Origin: an uncultured Cellvibrio sp.
GTDB taxonomy: Bacteria; Pseudomonadota; Gammaproteobacteria; Pseudomonadales; Cellvibrionaceae
NCBI GenBank assembly: GCA_946480695.1
Contig: CAMLKG010000005.1
Coordinates: forward strand, 1 to 64,000
Length of the DNA stretch: 64,000 nt
Direction of reading: 5' to 3'
Below are positions 1 through 8,693 of the stretch, piece after piece. The position numbers were made by a program, and so were the translations under genes. How positions within the stretch are numbered: the first letter of the stretch is position 1; each line of letters begins with the position of its first letter. A model generated the notes under the pieces. That model saw nothing but the letters and a program-made list of their open reading frames with translations. It ran no database searches and was not told the DNA's origin.

Positions 1-7
1 GACCTCC

Positions 8-2887
8 ATGTCCGTCAAACTAGTTCCGCTTACCTGCGCGGTGGGCCTGCTCACGCTTGGCTCAGGTGTAAATTCGCAAACCATCAATCCAGGGGATTGT
101 GGTTATACAGTGAAATCCGAGCTTCATGCCACTATGCCCAATCCAAGCTCTTATCAAGGCTGGACGGCTGTTGTAAATAAAACCGGTGAAGTGGCAAAGA
201 GCTTCCAAATATTGCTGGACCTGGGCAATACCAGCATCCGCAAAGGTCACCAGGCCGAATACCACCCCACTGAAGGCGGTTATTTGGTTTCCTCGCCGCC
301 ATTGTTGCAACACCAAACCATACGCATCGGTAAAGAATATAAATTCACCTATACAGGTACCGGCACCTACAGCGGAGCAACCGGTTATGTCTTATCCGTT
401 AATGGCAAAAAGTGCGATAGCGAAGCACCAGGCATTACGTTAAGCGCGGACAAGAGTTTATTTACCAGCAACGGGCAAATTACCCTCGCCGCGCAGGCAA
501 CGGATAACGTTGCAGTACGCAAGGTGGTATTCGAAGTTAACGGCAACATCATCGGCCAGGTCACCAGCGCGCCGTTTACCCTGTCGCTTCCCATAACGGC
601 CGCCGCTAATGGCCGCCAGGTTTATACCGCAACGGCTTATGACCCCAGCGGAAACAAAACCGGTTCGAATTCAGTGCGTGTTTTTACGGCAATTGGAAAC
701 CGCTTCCTCGGCTCAGCGGTAGATAGACCCGCTGAATTTGCAGACCTTCCGCTTTATTTCAATCAACTCACACCCGGCAATGCCGGTAAATGGGGCAGTG
801 TTGAAAGCACACGCAACCAAATGAAGTGGGATGACCTGGACACCGCTTATAATTTTGCCAAGGCAAATGGTATGCCCTTCAAGATGCATACATTGATTTG
901 GGGTCAACAAGCACCGGCCTGGATGGACAGCCTAAACGCGGAAGAACAATTAAACGAAATTAACGAATGGATGGCTGCCGTTGCGCAACGTTATCCGGAC
1001 CTGGATATGATCGACGTTGTAAACGAACCCCTTCATGCTCCCCCAGGTTTCAGGAATGCGCTGGGCGGCGCCGGCACCACCGGCTGGGATTGGATGATCA
1101 AATCCTTTGAAATGGCGCGGGAACATTTCCCTAATTCGCAATTACTTTTGAATGATTACCAGATTTTAATTATGGAATCCTTCACCCGTGAATACCTGGC
1201 GTTAATCACCTTGTTGCAAGAGCGAGGATTAATTGACGGTATCGGTTTGCAAGCGCACTTTCTGGAACGCGCGGAAAATGATGTGGTGAAGAAAAACCTG
1301 GAAGTCCTCGCCGCAACCGGTTTGCCCATTTACATTTCCGAATTCGATTTAAATTTTAAAAACGATGCCCAACATGCGAATCGTATGCGCGAGTTGTTCA
1401 GTATCTTCTGGGAAAACCCCTCGGTTGTCGGTATTACTCACTGGGGTCATTTGCAAGGTTATATGTGGCGGGAAAATGCCTATTTAATTCGAACCGATAA
1501 AACCCTGCGCCCCGGCTTCGAATGGATGCGTTGTTATATTGCGGGCAACACCAATTGCACCCTACCCGATTACATCCCAACCGGATGGTCAGGTGATGCC
1601 AATGGGCTGACATTACAAGCTGAGGAATATGATGAGGGTAAGGGCCTGATTGCTTCCGGGGACCTGGTTTCGTATACCGACGATGGCGATTGGATCGCGT
1701 TCAAAAAAGTAAATTTCCAAACGACATGGGACCAGCTCACCTTCATTTATTACAAAGGCAATGCCAGTGGCGGCTCTATTTCGTTCCATTTGGATAGCCT
1801 GGATGCTGCACCCCTGGCCGAACATAATCTGGAAACCAGCGGAAGTTGGGGTACCGCCAAAACCATTACTATCCCTTGGCCCACCATCAGTGGCGAGCAC
1901 GATATCTACATCAAATTTAACCACGTCTATGGCGTCGCCAATCTGGATTCCGTGAAATTCCATGCGCCTGACACTGGCAACGGTTTCGGTCCAAACCTGG
2001 TTGACAATGGTAATTTTGAAAACGGCTCGAGCAGCGGTTGGTTTAGTTGGGACGGAACTGTTAGTGCCGATACACTGAATCCACATTATGGCAGTTATGC
2101 GTTAAAACTCAGCAATCGCAACGGCAATGGCCCTGCTGCTTACAGTTTGCAATCCCTGGTCACACCCGGAAGTAAATACTCGGTAAAACTATGGGCCAGT
2201 ATTGCCGGCGCTGAATCTGCCAATGTGAATATCACCACCAAAATCGGCTGCGCGGGCACAGATACCTATAGCTGGCTGGTTAACCCGGTCACCGTTAACA
2301 ACTTGCAATGGGTGGAATTATCCGGAGATTTGAATGTGCCGGAATGTGAATTAACGGATCTGTTAATTTATGCCGAAGGCCCCGCAGGCGGCATCGATAT
2401 TTACCTGGATGATGTATCAGTCCGCGAATATGTCGCAGCAAATCTGGTGAGCAACGGTGATTTTGAATTGGGTCATGTGAATGGCTGGTCATCCTGGAAT
2501 GGAACTGTGGCTGCCACGACTGAAATCGCGAAATCTGGTAATTACAGTTTGAAATTAAGTGATCGCAACGGCAATGGCCCGGCGGTCTACAACAACTTGA
2601 AATCACTGGTAACTCCTGGCCAGACGTATTCAGTCAGCATGGCGGTCACCATCCAGGGTGCCGCGACCGCACCGGCAAACATTACCCGCAAGCTAACCTG
2701 CGGCAGTGACACTACCTATAGCTGGGTAGCAAATACATCCGCTGTTGCAGAAGGCGAATGGAGCCTGTTGGCTGGTGATCTCACCATTCCCGCTGACTGC
2801 ATTGTCAATGACCTTATCGTTTATGCTGAAGGCCCTGCCGGAGGTATTAACCTATTCGTTGATGATGTTGTGGTCACCGCTAAATAA
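8..2887 (+). CDS. Multimodular secreted GH10 endo-1,4-beta-xylanase
   Basis: Cleaves internal beta-1,4 bonds of xylan outside the cell. A short signal peptide ends near residue 23 (NS|Q). Next come a CBM2-like domain (about 25-137, bounded by C31 and C136), an Ig-like domain (about 141-226) and the GH10 barrel (about 230-510). The acid/base is E340 in VVNEPLH and the nucleophile is E445 in YISEFDLNF; WGH follows at 479-481. C-terminal to the barrel are a CBM6-like domain (about 535-653; AEEYD, YTDDGDW) and two homologous CBM4/9/22-like domains (about 663-807 and 812-958). The usual second histidine of the GH10 HTLVWH motif is glycine here (HTLIWGQQ), as I recall for one GH10 clade. Only 7 bases precede the ATG and no stop lies in them, so the true start could be outside the window. 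No close family member is claimed by name. Confidence 0.95.
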   Translation: MSVKLVPLTCAVGLLTLGSGVNSQTINPGDCGYTVKSELHATMPNPSSYQGWTAVVNKTGEVAKSFQILLDLGNTSIRKGHQAEYHPTEGGYLVSSPPLLQHQTIRIGKEYKFTYTGTGTYSGATGYVLSVNGKKCDSEAPGITLSADKSLFTSNGQITLAAQATDNVAVRKVVFEVNGNIIGQVTSAPFTLSLPITAAANGRQVYTATAYDPSGNKTGSNSVRVFTAIGNRFLGSAVDRPAEFADLPLYFNQLTPGNAGKWGSVESTRNQMKWDDLDTAYNFAKANGMPFKMHTLIWGQQAPAWMDSLNAEEQLNEINEWMAAVAQRYPDLDMIDVVNEPLHAPPGFRNALGGAGTTGWDWMIKSFEMAREHFPNSQLLLNDYQILIMESFTREYLALITLLQERGLIDGIGLQAHFLERAENDVVKKNLEVLAATGLPIYISEFDLNFKNDAQHANRMRELFSIFWENPSVVGITHWGHLQGYMWRENAYLIRTDKTLRPGFEWMRCYIAGNTNCTLPDYIPTGWSGDANGLTLQAEEYDEGKGLIASGDLVSYTDDGDWIAFKKVNFQTTWDQLTFIYYKGNASGGSISFHLDSLDAAPLAEHNLETSGSWGTAKTITIPWPTISGEHDIYIKFNHVYGVANLDSVKFHAPDTGNGFGPNLVDNGNFENGSSSGWFSWDGTVSADTLNPHYGSYALKLSNRNGNGPAAYSLQSLVTPGSKYSVKLWASIAGAESANVNITTKIGCAGTDTYSWLVNPVTVNNLQWVELSGDLNVPECELTDLLIYAEGPAGGIDIYLDDVSVREYVAANLVSNGDFELGHVNGWSSWNGTVAATTEIAKSGNYSLKLSDRNGNGPAVYNNLKSLVTPGQTYSVSMAVTIQGAATAPANITRKLTCGSDTTYSWVANTSAVAEGEWSLLAGDLTIPADCIVNDLIVYAEGPAGGINLFVDDVVVTAK

Positions 2888-2905
2888 TTAATTTCCAAGT
2901 ACATC

Positions 2906-2937
2906 CCAATCCGACGGAGCACTTCCGGTCGGATTGG
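2906..2937. terminator. Inverted repeat after the xylanase gene, possible terminator
   Basis: A perfect 10-bp stem (CCAATCCGAC at 2906-2915 with GTCGGATTGG at 2928-2937) starts 18 bases after the xylanase stop. A partial inner stem continues into the loop. No T-run follows, so it may be a weak or factor-assisted terminator, or an RNA-stabilising hairpin. Confidence 0.4.
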
Positions 2938-3041
2938 TGATTTCCCTGCCCGTTCGTTTTCCCGAATGTCTTCCTTTTTGTTTGGCTCCGGAGCGGTGCT
3001 ACAATTGCCCCACCTGTTTTACTCGCAAAGTAGCCAACCCT

Positions 3042-3773
3042 ATGAAACTTGATGACGTAAAAAAACTCCACCAAAAAAAATACCGCAGCGAATTAGGGCA
3101 TTTTTTAGTGGAAGGAGAGCATCTGGTTCTGGAGTTGGAAAAAGCCGCGGAAACCAATCATTTTTTAAACAACTGCGAACTCTTTGTTACCGACTCGTTC
3201 AAGGACTTTCCCAGCCGGTTTAAAAAAAACCTCATTACCGAAAAGCAAATGGCCCAAGTGTCGGATACTAAAACCCCACAGGGAATTATTGCCATTGCAC
3301 CACTGGTAACTGCAAATACCGCAGCATCTACCACCGAAAAAATAATTTATCTATACGAAATACAAGACCCCGGTAATTTAGGCACTATATTGCGCAGCCT
3401 CGCCTGGTTCGGGAATTTCCGTTGTTTACTCAGCCCCGGCTCGGTAGACCCCTACAATCCCAAAGTTGTTCGTTCCAGCATGGGTGCTATTTTTCACGTA
3501 CCATTGGAGTTGGATGTGCCACTGGAAATGCTGGCTGAACGATTCGGTACTATCGCCACATTGGATATGCAGGGCAAAAAATTAAGCGATCCTGCCTTCA
3601 AACAGTTTGATTGTTATTTATTTGGCAATGAAGCCCGCGGTGTGCCCCGCGGGCATTTGCAGGTATTAAATGCGCAGCCATTTACCATTAATGGGTGCGG
3701 CACTATTGAATCACTGAATCTGGCCTCAGCCGTCAATATTTGTGTTTATGAATTGACCCGACCGCATGAATAA
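3042..3773 (+). CDS. SpoU/TrmH-family RNA 2'-O-methyltransferase
   Basis: Predicted SAM-dependent 2'-O-ribose methyltransferase acting on rRNA or tRNA in the cytoplasm. All three SpoU motifs are visible in this 243-residue protein: DPGNLGTILRS (from about 109), LFGNEARGVP (from about 193) and ESLNLASAVNI (from about 223). Together these form the knotted SAM site. The N-terminal 90 residues (KKLHQKKYRSELGHFLVEGEHLV) match the substrate-binding domain of RlmB-like proteins. The reading frame is open to 2934, but that start would add a Cys-rich segment unlike the family, so I use the ATG at 3042. No clear Shine-Dalgarno sequence precedes it. Which nucleotide it modifies cannot be read from the sequence. 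Confidence 0.9.
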   Translation: MKLDDVKKLHQKKYRSELGHFLVEGEHLVLELEKAAETNHFLNNCELFVTDSFKDFPSRFKKNLITEKQMAQVSDTKTPQGIIAIAPLVTANTAASTTEKIIYLYEIQDPGNLGTILRSLAWFGNFRCLLSPGSVDPYNPKVVRSSMGAIFHVPLELDVPLEMLAERFGTIATLDMQGKKLSDPAFKQFDCYLFGNEARGVPRGHLQVLNAQPFTINGCGTIESLNLASAVNICVYELTRPHE

Positions 3774-3844
3774 GCGGAATTACCAGAGCGCTTTGCACTC
3801 CGGCTTCCACTGGCTGAAAATCGATTTGCGCCCACCCAAACCCA

Positions 3845-4732
3845 TCACTCATTCTTTAACGGGATTGCAGCCATTAAACCGCGCGATAATAAACCCGGAA
3901 ATACACTATGGTGGTTTTCATTTTTTATCACCTCCACTCGCAACTTCAATCCTGTATATTTACGAGAGCGTAGCGTCTTTTCAAATTCCAGAACGTTATC
4001 CGCCATCTTCCTATCGTTAAGGCTACCATCATTATCATCCACATAAATCATCGCGTGGGCTTTTAATGCTGTGTGCGTTTTTGCGTATTCCTGCTCCATT
4101 TTAAAAATGACCCTATCATCATACCAAAGCGAGGGGCTACCAATAATGTAATGGTCAAACGCCTGGGGCCTGTTTACCAAGATATAACACCCCAATAATC
4201 CCCCGAAAGAATGACCAACAAATATTTTATTATTCGTGTCCACACGATATTTCTTTGCCAAGAAAGGCATTACCTGGCCTGCCAGGAAATCCATATATTC
4301 CCTTGCGTGACCAGAAACTTTCCGGGCTGCAGATGAATGCCCATTGGGCTCATTAGGGGAATAAGTCGGTGTGTAATCGCGTGTACGGCTAATGGTGCGG
4401 TCATCACCCCTGGAATAGGAAACCCCTACCACAATTGCCTCTTTAACTACGTTGTTTCCCATTAATGCCATGGCACCATTCGTAATCGGGAATGCAAAGC
4501 GGGAATCATTGACAATTATTAGCGGATAGGCCGTGTTTGAATTTTTATAGGATTCTGGTAACTGGACGTAAAGTTCATAATCCTTGTTGTTGCTACTTGC
4601 ATGAATATTGATAATATCGAATTCAGGATATCCAAATGGGGGCAATCCATGGGCATCTTCCGCGTGGATATAATCGACGATACAGGTAATAGCTAATACC
4701 AGGAATAATAAAATTTTTTTCTTAACGAACAT
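3845..4732 (-). CDS. Secreted alpha/beta-hydrolase esterase (COG2819-like)
   Basis: Predicted exported serine esterase of the alpha/beta-hydrolase fold, related to the family that includes siderophore esterase IroE and many carbohydrate esterases. The signal peptide MFVKKKILLFLVLAITCIV ends near residue 24. The nucleophile is the serine in GHSFGG (about residue 175), and ENHHSVFP near the C terminus is the likely catalytic histidine. The ATG at 4732 is chosen because AAGGA precedes it at good spacing and the signal peptide starts there; the frame is open to 4768. It lies 16 bases after the deacetylase gene, so the two are probably co-transcribed. The pairing suggests removal of ester-linked groups from a polysaccharide, but the substrate is unknown. 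Confidence 0.8.
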   Translation of the reverse strand: MFVKKKILLFLVLAITCIVDYIHAEDAHGLPPFGYPEFDIINIHASSNNKDYELYVQLPESYKNSNTAYPLIIVNDSRFAFPITNGAMALMGNNVVKEAIVVGVSYSRGDDRTISRTRDYTPTYSPNEPNGHSSAARKVSGHAREYMDFLAGQVMPFLAKKYRVDTNNKIFVGHSFGGLLGCYILVNRPQAFDHYIIGSPSLWYDDRVIFKMEQEYAKTHTALKAHAMIYVDDNDGSLNDRKMADNVLEFEKTLRSRKYTGLKLRVEVIKNENHHSVFPGLLSRGLMAAIPLKNE

Positions 4733-4748
4733 CGATAATTCCTTATGT

Positions 4749-5687
4749 TTATTGGTTTTCGATAACACCTGCGGCTACAAATGCCTGGTTAATATAGGTT
4801 TCATTTTCTGAAAAGTGACGCAACTCAGTTTCAGGAATGCCTTTGCTATTGGCAATCGCGGCCACCCTCCCCTGTTTATGAAACACAACTTGCGGAAAAT
4901 GTTTAGCAATAGGGTCTTTATAGGCTGCTTGCGGTGAAATAATTTTCCAACCTTTGCTTCGCAAGTGTTTGATAAGGTCCCCGACAAATAACGCTGCCGC
5001 GTCATTCTCATGCAGTAATAACACATGCCGGGGTGACCTTTTTAACGATTTCCTTGCAATCGCATCATAAAATTCTATTGATTCGTAAAGGCTATTCACA
5101 TAAAAATCACGGGCCTTCTCATAATTAACGGATTGCCTTTGTTCAACAGCTTTGGAAATGAGGGCGCTGATATACCAATCAAAATTATCAATGGTTACAT
5201 AACCATCTTTATAACCAAGTTCCCCTAACAACTCCTGTAGATGATTGATTTCCGCGAGATCTTTGCCGTAATGAAGATAAGGGAAGCGATGAAAACTCAA
5301 TACTTTATCAAATGGCTTTAATGCCAAATGCGCTTTGTAGGCATCCTCGGCGTAAGCATTTGCTCCCAATTGGTTAGCCGACTGGTGGGTAAAACTGTGG
5401 CTCGCCAAATGAAAACCCGCATCCGTATATTGCTTCAAGCGCTGTGTGGTTTGTGGGTCTATGTAATCCGCCTTGACAAAAAATAAAGCATCCGGAACCC
5501 TGGATTGCCTTAATGCCGCAATTAATTTTTGGGTGCGCTCAGCCCCGGTCATTAATGCCGAGTCTGGTGTGGGAGCGTCATCAAAGGTTAATGCAATTTC
5601 GCGGGCTTGAATGGTGAAGGAAAAACACAGAAAAAATAAACCTGGAAAACTAAAACTGGGATTCATAAACATCCTGATTATTATCAT
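4749..5687 (-). CDS. Secreted polysaccharide deacetylase (NodB homology, CE4)
   Basis: Predicted metal-dependent deacetylase of N- or O-acetylated glycans, acting in the periplasm or outside the cell. A signal peptide covers about residues 1-28 (ending IQA). CE4 motifs are present: TFDDAP (34-39) holds the catalytic-base and metal-binding aspartates, HSFTH (97-101) supplies the metal histidines, RFPYLHYG (about 134-141) is motif 3, and LLLHEND is a late motif. The ATG at 5687 has AAAGGA three bases upstream; ATGs at 5672 and 5666 are alternatives. The gene is first in a two-gene unit with the esterase. Chitin, peptidoglycan and acetyl-xylan are all possible substrates; proximity to the xylanase is suggestive but not proof. 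Confidence 0.85.
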   Translation of the reverse strand: MIIIRMFMNPSFSFPGLFFLCFSFTIQAREIALTFDDAPTPDSALMTGAERTQKLIAALRQSRVPDALFFVKADYIDPQTTQRLKQYTDAGFHLASHSFTHQSANQLGANAYAEDAYKAHLALKPFDKVLSFHRFPYLHYGKDLAEINHLQELLGELGYKDGYVTIDNFDWYISALISKAVEQRQSVNYEKARDFYVNSLYESIEFYDAIARKSLKRSPRHVLLLHENDAAALFVGDLIKHLRSKGWKIISPQAAYKDPIAKHFPQVVFHKQGRVAAIANSKGIPETELRHFSENETYINQAFVAAGVIENQ

Positions 5688-5886
5688 CTGTCCTTTGGGA
5701 CAAAGCCTAGAGAAAGCGGAAACGCCGGGAATATGTTGACTATCTAATTCTAAAATAGTTCTGATATGCCAAATTTTATTTTATAGCTAAATAGTCCCTG
5801 CTTTTTGACGTGTTCAAATCCAATTTATTTTTTGTCAAAACGCGTTAACGAGCTTAAGTACAAAACCTTTATCATTTGATCAAATT

Positions 5887-7383
5887 TTAAGCAGACTGCT
5901 GTGGGCAGTGATAACTTTGCTTGATTTCATTGCCATCCACAGAATGCAAATGCACATCAAAACCCCACAAACGGTGCAAATGTTTCAAGACTTCCAGGGT
6001 GGATTCCCCTAACGGCCTGCGATTGTGCATATAGTGATGCAAGGTCAGGGAGCGATCACCACGCACTTCAACATTGTAAACCTGGATGTTGGGTTCACGG
6101 TTACCCAGATTATATTGCCCCGCCAGGTTTTCGCGAAGTTTACGGAAACCGCGTTCGTTGTGGATGGCATCAACACGAATTTTTTCTTGCTGGTCGTCAT
6201 CAACGATGCTGAACAATTTTAAATCGCGCATGACTTTGGGGGACAGGAATTGCAGGATAAAGCTTTCATCTTTGAAATTTTTCATTGCAAACTGCAATGT
6301 CTCTTTCCAATTCGTACCCGCTATTTCCGGAAACCAAACACGATCCTCATCGGTGGGACTTTCACAAATCCGGCGAATATCGCTCATGATGGAAAAACCC
6401 AACGTGTAAGGGTTAATACCGCTGTAGTAAGGATTATCGTAAGCAGGCTGGGCGACCACACTGGTATGGGACTGCAAAAATTCCATCATGAAACCGTCAG
6501 TAACATACCCTCGCGAATGTAATTCATTAAGCAAGGTGTAATGCCAGAAAGTAGCCCAACCCTCATTCATGACCTGGGTTTGGCGTTGCGGATAAAAATA
6601 CTGGGCAATCTTTCGCACAATACGAATAACTTCGCGCTGCCATGATTCCAGTAAAGGTGAGTTTTTTTCCAAAAAATAAAGGATATTTTCCTGGGGTTCT
6701 GGCGGAAAGCGCGTTTCATTTTTTTGCGCATCGGTGTTGGCCGATTTGGGAATGGTTCGCCATAGGTCGTTAACATGTTTGCGTAAATATTCTTCCCGCT
6801 CACTTTGGCGACGTTCTTCTTCCTGCGCCGAAATTGGATAGGGGCGTTTATACCTGTCGACGCCATAATTCATCAGCGCATGGCAAGAATCAAGAATATC
6901 TTCCACCGCATTGATGCCATAGCGTTCCTCACATTTGCTAATGTAATTTTTAGCAAATACCAGATAATCAATAATCGAGCTTGCATCCGTCCAGGTACGA
7001 AATAAATAGTTGCCCTTGAAGAAAGAATTATGTCCATAGCACGCATGGGCAATGACCAGCGTTTGCATGGTCATAGTGTTTTCTTCCATCAAGTATGCAA
7101 TGCAGGGATTGGAATTAATAACTATTTCATAGGCTAAACCCATTTGCCCGCGCTTGTAGGAATGCTCAGTGCTTAACAGTTGTTTACCATAGGACCAATG
7201 ACTGTAACCTATAGGCATACCTACTGAAGAATATGCATCCATCATTTGCTCGGAACTGATAACTTCTATTTGATTAGGATAAGTATCCAAACCGAATTCG
7301 GCAGCCAACTCCGCCAGGACCTGATCCACTTCCCGAATTAAATCAAAATTCCATTCCGAGGTAGTAAATAATGGTTTTTTCAT
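5887..7383 (-). CDS. ycgB: SpoVR family protein (YcgB)
   Basis: A 498-residue SpoVR/YcgB protein, full length for the family. Family members are widespread in proteobacteria and are named after a Bacillus spore-cortex gene; the biochemical role is unknown. Recognised by the conserved start ([24 protein letters not shown]) and by [16 protein letters not shown] and EGWATFWHY. The latter two carry histidines and a glutamate that look like metal ligands. The start codon overlaps the stop of yeaH as ATGA, so translation is probably coupled. It is the last gene of the yeaG-yeaH-ycgB unit, a trio that in E. coli is associated with stationary phase and nitrogen starvation. Confidence 0.93.
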   Translation of the reverse strand: MKKPLFTTSEWNFDLIREVDQVLAELAAEFGLDTYPNQIEVISSEQMMDAYSSVGMPIGYSHWSYGKQLLSTEHSYKRGQMGLAYEIVINSNPCIAYLMEENTMTMQTLVIAHACYGHNSFFKGNYLFRTWTDASSIIDYLVFAKNYISKCEERYGINAVEDILDSCHALMNYGVDRYKRPYPISAQEEERRQSEREEYLRKHVNDLWRTIPKSANTDAQKNETRFPPEPQENILYFLEKNSPLLESWQREVIRIVRKIAQYFYPQRQTQVMNEGWATFWHYTLLNELHSRGYVTDGFMMEFLQSHTSVVAQPAYDNPYYSGINPYTLGFSIMSDIRRICESPTDEDRVWFPEIAGTNWKETLQFAMKNFKDESFILQFLSPKVMRDLKLFSIVDDDQQEKIRVDAIHNERGFRKLRENLAGQYNLGNREPNIQVYNVEVRGDRSLTLHHYMHNRRPLGESTLEVLKHLHRLWGFDVHLHSVDGNEIKQSYHCPQQSA

Positions 7384-8654
7384 GCGACCTTCTTATGGAA
7401 AAGCTCACGAAATACTGGATAAATATCCCCAACACCGCGAATGTGCTGCAACGCAAAGCTCTCCGGATATTGCTGCTGGATAGTTTCGTATATATTCCAA
7501 AGCGCCTGGTGCTCATTGTTAGTAATTTCTATATAGGAAAAATACTGGCAGTTCGGCAACAGTTCATCAACCAGGATATCCCGACAAACATCAGAATCCT
7601 CACCCCAATTGTCACCGTCCGACGCCTGGGCACCATAAATATTCCATTGCTCCGGTGGGTAACGGTTTTTAATAATTTCCTGCATCAAACGCAACGCACT
7701 GGAAACCACCGTACCTCCCGTTTCGCGCGAGTGGAAAAATTCGTCTTCATCAACCTCCTTTGCACTGGTGTGGTGGCGAATAAATACGATTTCGGTTTTT
7801 TCATAATTGCGTTGCAGGAATAAATAAAGGAGGATAAAAAATCGTTTTGCAATATCCTTCGTGGCCTGATCCATAGAACCTGAAACATCCATTATGCAAA
7901 ACATAACGGCTTTGGAGCGCGGAACGGGTTGTTTAATCATCAAGTTATATTTAAGGTCAAACGTATCCAACCACGGAACCTTGCTGATGGAGCGCTCCAA
8001 TTTAGCGATAGCTTCCAGTAACTCCGCGTAACGCAACGGATCTCGATCAGTTTCCGGAATTTTCTCCAATTCTGCCAATTCGGCGTAAAGTTGTTGTAAC
8101 TGTTTGCGCTTGCCGCTGGTCAATGCCATGCGCCGCATATTTGCAGATCGCAGCGAGCGCACTATATTGATACGCCCTGGCTGGCCTTCATTGGCAATAC
8201 CGCCACGTACCGTTTTGAACTCTTCCAGGCCCGTTAACTGGCGCTTCACCAAATTGGGTAACGCAAGCCCGTCAAACATAAAATCCAGGAATTCTTCTTG
8301 CGAAAGCGTAAACGAAAAATCGTCCATACCTTCACCGGAATCACTGGCCTTCCCCCCGGCGCCCTGGCCTTCACCGCCTTGGGGGCGAGCAATTTTATCA
8401 CCTTCGGAAAAATGTTTATTACCCGGTAGAACGCGCTCATTATATCCACCCTGCCCATGGTAAATAATGGGCTCGGTAATGTCGCGCGCGGGAATACTGA
8501 TTTTTCCACCCTTATCGATATCAGTAATAGAACGTTCATTTACTGCATCGGAAACTGCTTTCTGAATTTGTTGGCGATAGCGGCGCAAAAAGCGCTGGCG
8601 ATTCACAGCGCTTTTATTTTTTGCATTGAGACGTCGATCAATAATGTAGCTCAT
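7380..8654 (-). CDS. yeaH: YeaH/YhbH family protein (DUF444, VWA-like)
   Basis: A 424-residue cytoplasmic protein of the UPF0229/DUF444 family. The N-terminal part is basic ([13 protein letters not shown]), followed by a glycine-rich linker (about 83-110, [17 protein letters not shown]). The C-terminal half is von Willebrand factor A-like with a MIDAS motif D-V-S-G-S at 256-260 ([13 protein letters not shown]), expected to bind a divalent metal. The family is genetically linked to the YeaG kinase and is thought to act with it; the molecular function is not known. It starts 39 bases after yeaG and overlaps ycgB by 4 bases. VWA proteins often pair with AAA+ ATPases, which fits the AAA+ module of YeaG next door. 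Confidence 0.93.
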   Translation of the reverse strand: MSYIIDRRLNAKNKSAVNRQRFLRRYRQQIQKAVSDAVNERSITDIDKGGKISIPARDITEPIIYHGQGGYNERVLPGNKHFSEGDKIARPQGGEGQGAGGKASDSGEGMDDFSFTLSQEEFLDFMFDGLALPNLVKRQLTGLEEFKTVRGGIANEGQPGRINIVRSLRSANMRRMALTSGKRKQLQQLYAELAELEKIPETDRDPLRYAELLEAIAKLERSISKVPWLDTFDLKYNLMIKQPVPRSKAVMFCIMDVSGSMDQATKDIAKRFFILLYLFLQRNYEKTEIVFIRHHTSAKEVDEDEFFHSRETGGTVVSSALRLMQEIIKNRYPPEQWNIYGAQASDGDNWGEDSDVCRDILVDELLPNCQYFSYIEITNNEHQALWNIYETIQQQYPESFALQHIRGVGDIYPVFRELFHKKVA

Positions 8655-8693
8655 AACCCAACCTTAACCTAGTTAACTTAAAACGCTTTCAGG

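Noticed and set aside
1613..2086. 157-codon frame antisense to the xylanase CBM region
   Set aside because: Antisense to a strongly supported coding frame and has no family resemblance or ribosome-binding site.
2934..3041. Start of the SpoU methyltransferase at 2934
   Set aside because: Would begin inside the hairpin after the xylanase and add a Cys-rich stretch with no family match.
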